64,000 nucleotides of DNA from DATMTS01 sp035564555 (GTDB lineage: Bacteria; Actinomycetota; Actinomycetes; Actinomycetales; Microbacteriaceae), in NCBI GenBank assembly GCA_035564555.1, contig DATMTS010000106.1:62001-126000 (forward strand), read 5' to 3'. Below, piece after piece: positions 1 through 8,245 of this stretch; position 1 is the stretch's first letter, and each line of letters begins with the position of its first letter. Below the pieces are notes generated by a model. The model saw nothing but the letters and a program-made list of their open reading frames with translations. It did not search any database and was not told the DNA's origin. The position numbers and the translations under genes are program-made.

Positions 1-528
1 CGACTGCTTCTGCCCCCCGACCTTGACACCGGTCACGTCGAATCCCACGAAGTTGACATCGGTCACGTTCGTCTGGATGTAGAACGCGGCCACGCGCTGA
101 TCGGTCGGCACGTTGCTGAAGTCGAAGACGGGCCTGGAGTCGCCCGGATAGGCCTCGTAGGTGATCCCGCTCTTGTAGATGGGATTTACGTAGTGGTAGA
201 CGTCCTCGAACGGGTTGTCCGTCTCGGGAACGCTGAAGTTGTCGTAGATGCCTCCGCGGATGTAGACAACGTCTCCCGAGGATGCCGCCGCCTGGGCTCT
301 CATCAGGGTCTTGAAAGGAGCAACCTTCGTTCCGGGATTGCTGTCGTCACCGCTCGGTGAGATGTAATACGCGTGGGAGTTCGGCCACGTCGTCTTCGCC
401 AGCACCTTCAGCACCGAGAGGGCGGAGTCCGGCGCCGGGCTGGCCGTCGCCGCATGGGCTGAAAGTGGGGTGAGTAGAAGTCCGGCGACACAGGTGCCGG
501 CGACTGCAATGCGCTTAATGCTTCTCAA
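1..528 (-). CDS. Secreted pectate lyase-like protein (PL9 type), 3' end outside window
   Basis: The 176 codons visible read as a secreted right-handed beta-helix polysaccharide lyase. The start chosen is TTG at 528, because an AAAGGAG ribosome site sits 8 nt upstream; a GTG at 534 is too close to it. Residues 1-26 form a signal peptide (basic RSIKR, hydrophobic core, AHA before the likely cleavage). The mature start, YYISPSGDDSNPGTKVAPFK, followed by GGIYDNF, is typical of PL9-type pectate lyases and related parallel beta-helix proteins. The catalytic part lies beyond the window. It is the last visible gene of the rhamnogalacturonan locus, 52 nt after the lyase gene, so it would cut pectin outside the cell and feed the importer encoded upstream. 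Family is probable; exact substrate is inference. Confidence 0.75.
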   Translation of the reverse strand, partial: MRSIKRIAVAGTCVAGLLLTPLSAHAATASPAPDSALSVLKVLAKTTWPNSHAYYISPSGDDSNPGTKVAPFKTLMRAQAAASSGDVVYIRGGIYDNFSVPETDNPFEDVYHYVNPIYKSGITYEAYPGDSRPVFDFSNVPTDQRVAAFYIQTNVTDVNFVGFDVTGVKVGGQKQS

Positions 529-580
529 GAACACTTCTCCTTTGAGTGAATGTGTATCCGTTTTACCGATGTGATGAGCG

Positions 581-3304
581 TCACCTGGCGGTGATCGCAT
601 CCCCCACGAGCGCCAGATTCTGGATCGCCGCAAGGCCGAACTGCGCCGATGCGTTGGTCGAGACCTGTTCGCCCTCCTGCACGGGCGCGACCACATACGG
701 CGGCAGCACCGTCCGTACCCGGAAGGCGGCATCCGCCTCGTGGAAGTCGCCCCGAGCGAGGAACTCTCCTCTTGCGTCGAATGCGCGCCACGCGCGGCGG
801 GCGAGTTCGTCGTCGTCGGTCGCTTTGGCTACGTACGCGAGCAGCCTGCTGTGCGCCTGGGTGAGGTTCGTGCCCTCAAGCACCTGGCCGACGGCAGCAA
901 GCTGTTCCTCGTCGGTCGCGAGGAACAGCCGGCAGTACTGCATCCAGGCGTCGCGGAATCCCGGAACGTCGATGAGCGAGATGAGCTCGCTGCACATCTC
1001 GACCAGCCCGAAGATCGCGCTCAGGTGCGACACGGCGATACGGTCGCGATCGGTGCGGAACCTGCCCGTTTCGATGTCGTAGAGCGCTTCGCCCGTGAGG
1101 AACCCCTGCGGCAACGCACCGATGTCAGCCATGGTGCCCAGCAACCGGTCACGCGACCAGGCGTTGCCGGTGCGTTCCCAGTCGGTCAGCCACGTCGCGG
1201 CGAGCGCGCCCCAGTCGGTGCCGAGCCCGATTGCGAGAGCGTGCGGGTCCGGGCGGTAGGTCGCGGCATCCTCCCGCACCTTGCGCGTCGGATCGAGTGC
1301 CAAAAAGGTGCGGTCGCTGTCGCGAAGCTCGGTCAGTAGGTCGCCGGTGCGTTCGTCGGTGGTCAGGTAGTAGAAGAACCGCCGATATGCCGCGCTGGAG
1401 ATGCGCAGTTGCTTCGCGCTGCATCCCCAGTGCTGCACGTTGTGCCGGGAGCCGAGTCCGCGGAACCGGCCCAGATGATAAGTGTCGACTTCGCCGGTGT
1501 GACGCGTCATCGCTTCCGCCATCCGGAACACGTCTTTGCGCCCGGTGCGCAGGAACGAGTACCACAGCCACAAGTCGGGTGAGAGCTCCGAGTTGTCCCA
1601 CGCGTAGCCGCCAACGTCATACCGCCATACGTGACGGTCGGCGTCGTAGGTGTGCATGATGTCGCCGTAGTTCCAGAAGCCGTACCACCGGCGCTGGTCC
1701 ACCTGGTCGCGATAGAACGCGAACAACGCGTCCAGCTGGTCTTCGAGCAGCGCCTTCCCGGGGTTGCGGCGGTCGGGCAGGTTCCAGTCCCCGAAGACCC
1801 CAGCAGCGTGCAGGTCGGCCGGCGCCACGGCGAGTTGTGGCGGGTCGGCGATGGCGCTCACGTGGGCCGCGAGCGAGTGGATGCCGGGGGTCGCGGGGTA
1901 AGCGTGCAGCACCAGTTCGTGCGTGCGGGCGATGCCGTGCGCGTCTCCGAAGCCCGGCTCGTAGTCCTCATACGTGATCTCGAGCCCGTCGAGTTGGCTC
2001 TCGTAGTCGTCTTGCCCCAGGCCGTCGTGATAGAAGCGCATGTCCATCGGCTCCGCATCCGGGGCGTACAGCCATGCCGTCAACTCACCCTCGTCGGTCG
2101 CGGCGCCGCGGATGTCGATGCGCCCCGGGTAGGACTGCCAGAAATCCCGCACGCCCAGGCCCACGCCCCCCTGCAGGTCACCGAGATAGCCGAAACCATC
2201 CGACCTGCCGCCCGCAGTCACGCCGACCCAACCGCGGCCCTCGGCAGTTCGCTTGCGCACCGTGAACCCGTCCGGAGTCGGCTGCGAGAGCGTGTAGTCG
2301 TTCCATGCCGGGATCTTGTCGAGCCGGCCGGCGACCGCCGTAGCCCACGTGCGGACCGGCGGCGTAGCCCTCCCGGCGATCTGCGCCTCGCGCACCTCTT
2401 CTCCCGGGTCACGGCGCAGCCCCGTGATACCGCGCACCGCTTCGGAGAGGATGCCACCGGCTTCGCCCGCGATCCGCACGTGCCGATCGTGCAGCTGAGC
2501 ACGCAACGGCACCGCCACGCGCACGCCGAGCCCGGCGAGAAAGTCCCGCTCCGCGTCGCCGTTCCAGACCACCGTGTGCACGATACGCACCGCGGCGCTG
2601 CCCGTCGTGAAATACAACCGCACCGTGAAGGGCAACCAGCGCCGTGACCCGTCGGCGGATTCGTGCTCGCCCTGGACGCGCACGACCGCTCGCACCGGGC
2701 CGGACTGCTCGACTGTTGCGCTCGTCACCGTCGCGCCGAACGGAATGCGCGATCGCGTCTCGTCCTGCTCGGGCAGTGTCGTCTGAAGCGCGCTCAGCAA
2801 GGCCACGTCACGGGCAACGGTCGTGCCGCCGCATACGATGGAATCGATGAGGTTGCGCCCGGAACGAGTGATCATGACGGCCGCGACACCCGTATCGATC
2901 AGGATGCCCTCACCCGTCTCGCTCACGCGAATCCCGCGGACCGGCTCGGTCGCCTGCTTTCCGAACACTCGATCATGGGCGGGAACCGATCCGGCCGCGT
3001 CGCTCGACACGACCGCGTAGCGAGCGGCGCGTTGTGCGACTGCGATGCCGACCCACTTGAGCGAACCATCCGGCCAGGTCGCGAGCGGCCAAAGCTGGGC
3101 AGGCACGACGTCGCGCTTCTCGTCGACCACGCCGAGCTCACCGACCTCGCGCACGAAACCGCGCCGCAGTGGCACGCCGAAGGCGGCCGCTCGATCGAGG
3201 CTCTCCGGTGCGTCACCGCCCAGCCAGCCGACGTTGATCGCGCTCACGTCGGCTGCAGGATTCTTTTTGTCGCCGGATGCCGTCAGAGTCGTCTGGTCAG
3301 TCAT
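581..3304 (-). CDS. Exo-rhamnogalacturonan lyase-like protein (PL26/PcRGLX family)
   Basis: The product is 907 residues with no signal peptide, so it is likely cytoplasmic. The N-terminus (about residues 15-260, with NVGWLGGDAP and WPDGSLKWVGIAVA) matches the RIFT-barrel domain that opens PcRGLX-like exo-rhamnogalacturonan lyases. A long alpha/alpha-toroid-like catalytic region follows (WYGFWNYGDI, WDNSELSPDLWLWYSFLRTG, RHNVQHWGCSAKQLR). In known members the enzyme removes unsaturated disaccharides from the rhamnogalacturonan-I backbone. The start ATG at 3304 overlaps the stop of the DUF1961 gene by 8 nt; upstream in-frame codons run through that gene and were not used. It fits intracellular processing of imported rhamnogalacturonan oligosaccharides. 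Assignment rests on motif recognition; PL26 membership should be confirmed by profile search. Confidence 0.78.
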   Translation of the reverse strand: MTDQTTLTASGDKKNPAADVSAINVGWLGGDAPESLDRAAAFGVPLRRGFVREVGELGVVDEKRDVVPAQLWPLATWPDGSLKWVGIAVAQRAARYAVVSSDAAGSVPAHDRVFGKQATEPVRGIRVSETGEGILIDTGVAAVMITRSGRNLIDSIVCGGTTVARDVALLSALQTTLPEQDETRSRIPFGATVTSATVEQSGPVRAVVRVQGEHESADGSRRWLPFTVRLYFTTGSAAVRIVHTVVWNGDAERDFLAGLGVRVAVPLRAQLHDRHVRIAGEAGGILSEAVRGITGLRRDPGEEVREAQIAGRATPPVRTWATAVAGRLDKIPAWNDYTLSQPTPDGFTVRKRTAEGRGWVGVTAGGRSDGFGYLGDLQGGVGLGVRDFWQSYPGRIDIRGAATDEGELTAWLYAPDAEPMDMRFYHDGLGQDDYESQLDGLEITYEDYEPGFGDAHGIARTHELVLHAYPATPGIHSLAAHVSAIADPPQLAVAPADLHAAGVFGDWNLPDRRNPGKALLEDQLDALFAFYRDQVDQRRWYGFWNYGDIMHTYDADRHVWRYDVGGYAWDNSELSPDLWLWYSFLRTGRKDVFRMAEAMTRHTGEVDTYHLGRFRGLGSRHNVQHWGCSAKQLRISSAAYRRFFYYLTTDERTGDLLTELRDSDRTFLALDPTRKVREDAATYRPDPHALAIGLGTDWGALAATWLTDWERTGNAWSRDRLLGTMADIGALPQGFLTGEALYDIETGRFRTDRDRIAVSHLSAIFGLVEMCSELISLIDVPGFRDAWMQYCRLFLATDEEQLAAVGQVLEGTNLTQAHSRLLAYVAKATDDDELARRAWRAFDARGEFLARGDFHEADAAFRVRTVLPPYVVAPVQEGEQVSTNASAQFGLAAIQNLALVGDAITAR

Positions 3305-3959
3305 GGAGAGAAGCCACCTCGAGGTCTTGGTAGCGGCCGCGCAGCGGCGCCATCTGTCGGAATCCGATGCGGCCGGCGCCGATCGGGTCGTTGTCGTCGT
3401 GGAACGTGAAGAGGGTGAGATCGTCGATGCCGAAGCGCACGACGCGCCCGTGTTTCTCCACGTGCATGCGGTAGAAGCCGTCGGCATCCGCCGCTCCGGG
3501 CAGCGGGTCGGCGCCCTGCGCCACGAGCTGGAATCCCGGTGACTTGCGCAGGTTGCAGGTGGTGAAACGCCGCTCGCTGGACCACTTGCGTCTGTAGTAG
3601 GAGACGTGCAGGGTTCGGATGTCGCCGGAGTGGTATTGCGGGTAGTAGCCGTCGCGGTGAGCGAGCTGCGGCGAGAACAGGTCGGCGCCGATTCCCGTGG
3701 CGCCGAAGAACAACATCGCCAGGCCGTCCTCGGTCAGTGGCCGAAACGACCAGGCGATCCGCACGGCGTCGGGAAGCTCAGCGGGGCACCACAACGTGAA
3801 ATGCGCGTGGTCGCCGACGACGTCCTCGTCGGCGGCGCTCCACAACTCGAGGCCGGGCTGAGCGGGGTCCGCGGATGCTCCCAAGCCGGCCGGTCCCTCC
3901 ACCACCCAGTCGGCGACGTCCTCCGGCCCGGTAAGCGGGTTGCGGTAGATGAGGCTCAT
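3297..3959 (-). CDS. DUF1961 family protein (YesU-like)
   Basis: A 220-residue protein without signal peptide or membrane segment. It has the beta-sandwich composition of DUF1961 proteins, with motifs such as IAWSFRPLTEDGLAMLFFGA, GYYPQYHSGDIRTLHVSYYR, and the C-terminal GRIGFRQMAPLRGRYQDLEV. In Bacillus subtilis the homologue YesU is encoded beside rhamnogalacturonan genes, and its biochemical function is not established. Here the ATG at 3959 overlaps the acetylesterase stop (ATGA), and its own stop overlaps the lyase start, so translation is probably coupled. The position suggests a role in rhamnogalacturonan oligosaccharide breakdown. That role is inferred from context only. Confidence 0.8.
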   Translation of the reverse strand: MSLIYRNPLTGPEDVADWVVEGPAGLGASADPAQPGLELWSAADEDVVGDHAHFTLWCPAELPDAVRIAWSFRPLTEDGLAMLFFGATGIGADLFSPQLAHRDGYYPQYHSGDIRTLHVSYYRRKWSSERRFTTCNLRKSPGFQLVAQGADPLPGAADADGFYRMHVEKHGRVVRFGIDDLTLFTFHDDNDPIGAGRIGFRQMAPLRGRYQDLEVASLHD

Positions 3960-4630
3960 GGCCGCACCCCCCACTGACCGAGCGCCGGCTGGTCGGCGCC
4001 GAGCCCGTCGAGCGCGGCGAGCGCCTGCGCGACGTAGGCGGCGATCGCCGTGGCGCCCTCGGTTCTGAAATGCGTGTCGTCGGCATTGCCCTTCGGCCAC
4101 GCCGCGTGCTCCCCCGGCTCGACGTGCACGAACAGGCTGCGCGAGTCGTCGGGGCCGAGCCATTCGTAGAGCCAGGTCGTGAAGACCGTGAGATCGATCA
4201 GGCCGAGCTGACGCTCTTGCGCAAGGTCGCGCACCGTCTGCGGGTACGGCCCGTGCGAGGGGCGCAGCCGTTTTCCCTCGAACAGACGGCGCTCCACAGA
4301 CGTCAGCAGGATCGGCTCGGCTGCGCGGTCCCGAACGTCGTCGACGAAACCGTTCAGCCGGTCACGAAACGCGCCACGCGCGTCGAGCAGCGGTTCCTTC
4401 TGGTCGTTATGGCCGAATTGGATGAGCACGCGGTCACCCGGCTCGACGCCGCCAAGCAACGCAGCCCAGCGTCCTTCCGCGATGAACGACTCGGTCGTGG
4501 CACCACCGACAGCGTGGTTGACGACCGGCACGGAGACGAAACGCCCGAGACATCCGCCCCACCCGCTCAGCGGCGCTTCATCCGGCTTTCCCGATGCCAC
4601 GGTCGAGTCGCCGGCGAGATGGATGGTCAT
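3956..4630 (-). CDS. Rhamnogalacturonan acetylesterase-like SGNH hydrolase (CE12 type)
   Basis: A 224-residue SGNH esterase. Block I is GDST with the nucleophile Ser9. A GGATTESF segment near residue 43 carries the oxyanion glycine, block III is GHND at 73-76, and the Asp/His pair is in DDTHF (Asp184, His187). Spacing and sequence match rhamnogalacturonan acetylesterases (RGAE, YesT), which remove acetyl groups from galacturonate in rhamnogalacturonan-I so that lyases can act. No signal peptide is present, so it likely works on imported oligosaccharides in the cytoplasm. Its ATG at 4630 overlaps the permease stop by 4 nt and its stop overlaps the DUF1961 gene start. The fold and catalytic residues are certain; substrate is inferred from family and neighbours. 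Confidence 0.88.
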   Translation of the reverse strand: MTIHLAGDSTVASGKPDEAPLSGWGGCLGRFVSVPVVNHAVGGATTESFIAEGRWAALLGGVEPGDRVLIQFGHNDQKEPLLDARGAFRDRLNGFVDDVRDRAAEPILLTSVERRLFEGKRLRPSHGPYPQTVRDLAQERQLGLIDLTVFTTWLYEWLGPDDSRSLFVHVEPGEHAAWPKGNADDTHFRTEGATAIAAYVAQALAALDGLGADQPALGQWGVRP

Positions 4631-5577
4631 CCCTTCACCGCCCCGATCAGCATGCCCTTGGCGAAGTGCTTCTGCAGGAACGGATAGAAGATGAGCACGG
4701 GGATCGTCGCGACCACGATCACGGCGTACTTGATGCCCTGCGTCGGTGGTATGTACGACGGGTCCGCCTGCTGCGCGGTCGTCAGATCGGTGGCCGCCGT
4801 CACCTGCTGCAGGAACATCTGCAGAGTCCACATCGAGCTGTCATTCAAATAGAGCAGCGGCGACATGAAATCGTTCCAGATTCCGACCGCATAGAAGAGC
4901 GCAAACGTGGCGAGGATCGGTTTCGACAGCGGGAGCACGATGCGCCACAGCACGCCGAGTTCGGTTGCGCCGTCGACTTTCGCCGATTCCTCGAGTTCGG
5001 CCGGCAGGTTCTGAAAGAAGTTCTTGACGATGATCAGGCTGAACGGGTTGATCGCCAAGGGCAGGATGAGCGCCCAGTATGTGTTGAGCAAGCCGAGTTG
5101 CTTGACGATCAGGAACGTCGGGATCATGCCACCGGAGAACACCAGCGTCACGACGACGCCCATCAGGATCGCGTTGCGCCCGGGCAGATCGCGTTTCGCC
5201 AGGGGGTACGCCATCGTCACGGTGAGGAGCAATTGGATGACGGTGCCCACGGCCGTGACCAGAACCGTGGTCACGATCGCTCGCGTGAACGATGACGTGG
5301 TGAAGATCGCCGCATACGCTGAGAGGTCGACCCGGTCTGGCCAGAGGAAGAAGGGTCGGGCGGTCAACTCCGACTCCGACGCCAACGACCGCACCAGCAC
5401 GAACAGGAAGGGTGCGAGCGCCAAAAGCCCGACGACGGTCAGAAAGACGAGGTTGACGATATCGAAGATTCGCCCACCCCGCGTGTTGAAGCGGTCGGCC
5501 GCGCTTCGTGGCCTGCGGCGCGAGGTGCCCCGCACGGCCGCAAGAGCGGACGTGCGGGTGTCGATGAGTTCGGTCAT
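4627..5577 (-). CDS. Carbohydrate ABC transporter permease (LplC type)
   Basis: A 316-residue inner-membrane permease of the CUT1 class with about six hydrophobic segments (the first is FLTVVGLLALAPFLFVLVRS). The EAA-type cytoplasmic loop reads ESAKVDGATELGVLWRIVLP. The ending, FLQKHFAKGMLIGAVKG, is the hallmark of LplC/YtcP-type permeases. It pairs with the permease encoded immediately upstream (TGATG overlap) and with the lipoprotein encoded at 6626-8185. No ATP-binding subunit is encoded nearby, so a shared MsmK/UgpC-like ATPase elsewhere in the genome is expected. The importer probably takes up rhamnogalacturonan-derived oligosaccharides, judged from the lyase and esterase genes behind it. 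Confidence 0.9.
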   Translation of the reverse strand: MTELIDTRTSALAAVRGTSRRRPRSAADRFNTRGGRIFDIVNLVFLTVVGLLALAPFLFVLVRSLASESELTARPFFLWPDRVDLSAYAAIFTTSSFTRAIVTTVLVTAVGTVIQLLLTVTMAYPLAKRDLPGRNAILMGVVVTLVFSGGMIPTFLIVKQLGLLNTYWALILPLAINPFSLIIVKNFFQNLPAELEESAKVDGATELGVLWRIVLPLSKPILATFALFYAVGIWNDFMSPLLYLNDSSMWTLQMFLQQVTAATDLTTAQQADPSYIPPTQGIKYAVIVVATIPVLIFYPFLQKHFAKGMLIGAVKG

Positions 5578-6557
5578 CAGAAGATCCCGTCCTGGTTGAA
5601 TCGCTTGGCGAGCCAGTTGGCGCCGAGGATGAGCACGACCCCGACGATGGCCTTGAACAAGCCGACCGCGGTCGCGTAGCTGTACGCGCCCTGGGTGATG
5701 CCGACGAAGTAGACGTAGGTGTCGAAGACATCCGCTACCTGCCGGTTCAGCGAGTTCGTCATCAGGTAGATCTGCTCGAATCCGGTATTCAGAATCTGGC
5801 CCATCTGCAGGATGAGCATCACGATGATCGTCGGGCGGATCGACGGCAGCGTGACGTGCCACACCCGTTTGAATCGCCCGGCGCCGTCGATGACTGCGGC
5901 TTCGTACTGCGCCTGATCAACGGTGGCGAGTGCGGCGAGAAAGATGATGGTGCCCCAGCCGGTGTTCTTCCAGATGTCTTGCAACACGATGATCGGGCGG
6001 AACCATGCCGGATCGGTCAAGAAGTCGACATGGGTGCCGAATGCGTCGTTGAGCAGGCTGAAGAGCGGCCCGGCTCCCTGCGCGAAGAGCAGATAGGTGA
6101 GGGATGCGACGACCGTCCAGGCAAGGAAGTGCGGGATGTAGACGAGCGTCTGCACGGTGCGCTTGAGCACCATGAGGCGCATCTCGTTGAGCATCAACGC
6201 CATGAAGATGGTCACCGGGAACGCGATGATCAGGCTCAGGGCGGCGAGGATGAGCGTGTTGCCGAGCAGGCGGAAGAAGTCGGGGTCGTGGAAGAACTGC
6301 GCGAACTGCTGGAATCCGACCCACTGGCTGCCATCGATGCCGAGAAACGGCACATAGTCCTTGAACGCGATGACCGCGCCGTACATAGGGGCGTACCGGA
6401 AGATCACGAAATACGCGACCCCTGGCAGCAGCAGGAGGTACAGCCACCGATAGCGCACCATCCGCGCCCAGAGCCGGCGCTTGCGCGACGGCCGCTGCAC
6501 GTCGACGACGATCGGCGCCGGGTCGGCGAGCGATATCTCGGTCAGTGTCGAAGTCAT
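5577..6557 (-). CDS. Carbohydrate ABC transporter permease (LplB type)
   Basis: A 326-residue permease with six predicted transmembrane segments, beginning with YRWLYLLLLPGVAYFVIFRY. It shows the LplB/YteP signature APMYGAVIAFKDY and the EAA loop YEAAVIDGAGRFKRVWHVTLP. Binding-protein-dependent permeases of this kind work as heterodimers with LplC-type partners, here encoded directly downstream with a one-base stop/start overlap. A GGAGG ribosome site lies just ahead of the ATG at 6557, which is separated from the binding-protein gene by a strong stem-loop (6592-6616). The substrate is not visible in the sequence; oligo-rhamnogalacturonan is inferred from the operon. Confidence 0.9.
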   Translation of the reverse strand: MTSTLTEISLADPAPIVVDVQRPSRKRRLWARMVRYRWLYLLLLPGVAYFVIFRYAPMYGAVIAFKDYVPFLGIDGSQWVGFQQFAQFFHDPDFFRLLGNTLILAALSLIIAFPVTIFMALMLNEMRLMVLKRTVQTLVYIPHFLAWTVVASLTYLLFAQGAGPLFSLLNDAFGTHVDFLTDPAWFRPIIVLQDIWKNTGWGTIIFLAALATVDQAQYEAAVIDGAGRFKRVWHVTLPSIRPTIIVMLILQMGQILNTGFEQIYLMTNSLNRQVADVFDTYVYFVGITQGAYSYATAVGLFKAIVGVVLILGANWLAKRFNQDGIF

Positions 6558-6591
6558 CGATGATCCTCCTTCGGATCGCGAGGCTGGTGTA

Positions 6592-6616
6592 CGGGGGCGG
6601 CGCTACGCCGCCCCCG
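6592..6616 (-). other. Intercistronic stem-loop between binding-protein and permease genes
   Basis: CGGGGGCGGCG at 6592-6602 and its exact complement at 6606-6616 form an 11-bp, almost all-GC stem with a CTA loop. It lies in the 68-nt gap between the lipoprotein gene and the LplB-type permease gene. There is no downstream T-run, so it is unlikely to be a full intrinsic terminator. Structures in this position commonly protect the 3' end of the binding-protein mRNA or reduce read-through, keeping the binding protein in excess over the permeases. The pairing is seen directly; the role is inference. Confidence 0.75.
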
Positions 6617-6625
6617 CGTCTGGCC

Positions 6626-8185
6626 CTACGAGGCCTTGTCCGCCTTGTAGAGCTTGTTGATCTCGGTGATGACGGCGTCGCCGCCGCTGGACTTCCACTG
6701 CTTGATCGCCGCCGCCAGACCTGACGCATCGATTTGGCCCGCGATGTACTTGATGCGGGCGTCCGTCACGATGTTGTCGAGCGTCGCGCCCTTGAGCACG
6801 TAGGTGTTCGACACGTACGGTGCCGCCGGGTTGAAGACCGCGCTCTTCAAATCACTCTTCATGATCGTCTGGCAGCTGTCCCAGAGCTGCTGGTCGTAGT
6901 CGTTCGGCTGCTTGGCGGTGTAGAACTTCTGCCCGTTCACCGCGATACCGAGTTGGGCGTACGACGCGACGGTGTTGGTCAGGTCGGTCGACTCGGCCGT
7001 TGGCGGTGTGATGGCCTGCGAGTGACCGTCTACGACGGTGAAGTTCTTGCCCTCGATGCCGTTGTTGATCAGCACCTGCGCCTGCTTGGTGTTCAGCTTG
7101 TTCAGGATCGACAGCACCTGCTTCAGCTGGGCCTCGCTCTTGACGGATGCCTTCGGGATCGCCAGGAAGCCGGAGTAGCCGGCGGTCGGAAGGGCGTGAA
7201 GCCGACCGTCGGGCCCGGTCAGGTTTCCGGTCACTGTCACGTACTTCTGGTAGTTCTTCGGATCGGACTTCTCGAGCAGGCCGTTGATCTGGTAGGCGCG
7301 CGAGTACGTGTCGATGATGATGCCGCCCTTGCCGCTGATGAACGGCGTGTTCCATTCGACCGAGTCGAGCGTGGCGTAGTCCGGGTTGACGTACCCGTTC
7401 TTCACCATGCTGCGCTCGAAGTCGAGGGCGTCTTTCCACTTCGAGGTGGTGTAGCTCGGAACGAGCTTGCCGGCCTGCTTGGTCCACAGGTTTCCGGCCC
7501 CGAACCAGGTCTCGATGGCGTCCCACGGACTGTTCGAGCCGATCGGGCCCGGCCACTTCGGCACAACGAGTCCGTAGGTGTCTTTCTTGCCGTCGCCATC
7601 CGGATCGTCGTCGGTGAAGGCCTTCGCAATGTTGTACAGGTCGTCGGTGGTCTTCGGCATCGAAAGGCCCAACTTCTGCAACCAGTCTTTGCGGATGATC
7701 ACCGCCGAACGCATCTCGTCGCGCGGACGATAGATGCCGAACACCTTGCCGTTGACGCTGGCCGCCTTCTGAACGGTCGGCGAGGATGACACGAGGTTCG
7801 GATAGTCCTTCAGGTAGCTCGTGAGATCCCAGAACGCGCCGGCGTTGGCGTTCTTGACGAAACCGGGATCTTTCCCTTGGATGACCATCACGTCGGGGAT
7901 GTCACTGCCGGCCAACGTGATGTTCGTCTTGTCGCCATACGACGAATTCGGCACCCAGTTGACGTCGAGCTTCACGCCAAGCAGCTTTTCGAGCTTTGTG
8001 CCGACGGGGTTGTTCGCGGCCGGCGGATCGGCGGAGAGGAAGGGCGCTTGTACGGTCAACGTCTTGATCTTGGCGGCCCCATCACCACCCCCTCCGGCCG
8101 TGCAACCGCTCACGCCGAGCGCAAGCGCAGCGGCCGTCACGGCAGCAATCGGCATGAATCGTTTCATGGTGCGCGGTGAAGACAT
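6626..8185 (-). CDS. Extracellular solute-binding lipoprotein of ABC importer (LplA type)
   Basis: A 519-residue substrate-binding protein of the large LplA/YtcQ group. A lipoprotein signal (KRFMPIAAVTAAALALGVSG) precedes the lipobox Cys of SGC, followed by a GGGG linker. Later motifs include NVVPNSSYGDK-like WVPNSSYGDK, DIPDVMVIQGKDPG and GIYRPRDEMRSAVIIRKDWL, as in family members. The start ATG at 8185 has AAAGGAG about 6 nt upstream; an in-frame ATG at 8203 lacks a site. It would be anchored to the membrane and deliver pectin-derived oligosaccharides to the two permeases encoded downstream. The gene is preceded by the DUF624 gene and followed by a stem-loop. Confidence 0.9.
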   Translation of the reverse strand: MSSPRTMKRFMPIAAVTAAALALGVSGCTAGGGGDGAAKIKTLTVQAPFLSADPPAANNPVGTKLEKLLGVKLDVNWVPNSSYGDKTNITLAGSDIPDVMVIQGKDPGFVKNANAGAFWDLTSYLKDYPNLVSSSPTVQKAASVNGKVFGIYRPRDEMRSAVIIRKDWLQKLGLSMPKTTDDLYNIAKAFTDDDPDGDGKKDTYGLVVPKWPGPIGSNSPWDAIETWFGAGNLWTKQAGKLVPSYTTSKWKDALDFERSMVKNGYVNPDYATLDSVEWNTPFISGKGGIIIDTYSRAYQINGLLEKSDPKNYQKYVTVTGNLTGPDGRLHALPTAGYSGFLAIPKASVKSEAQLKQVLSILNKLNTKQAQVLINNGIEGKNFTVVDGHSQAITPPTAESTDLTNTVASYAQLGIAVNGQKFYTAKQPNDYDQQLWDSCQTIMKSDLKSAVFNPAAPYVSNTYVLKGATLDNIVTDARIKYIAGQIDASGLAAAIKQWKSSGGDAVITEINKLYKADKAS

Positions 8186-8245
8186 CGAACACTCCTTTGT
8201 CATTCGGTTTATTGGATGGATTACGTCGGTGTGATTGCGGCGGGA

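Noticed and set aside
3305..3487. N-terminal extension of the rhamnogalacturonan lyase frame
   Set aside because: It runs through the DUF1961 gene in another frame; the ATG at 3304 fits the family start and operon overlap.
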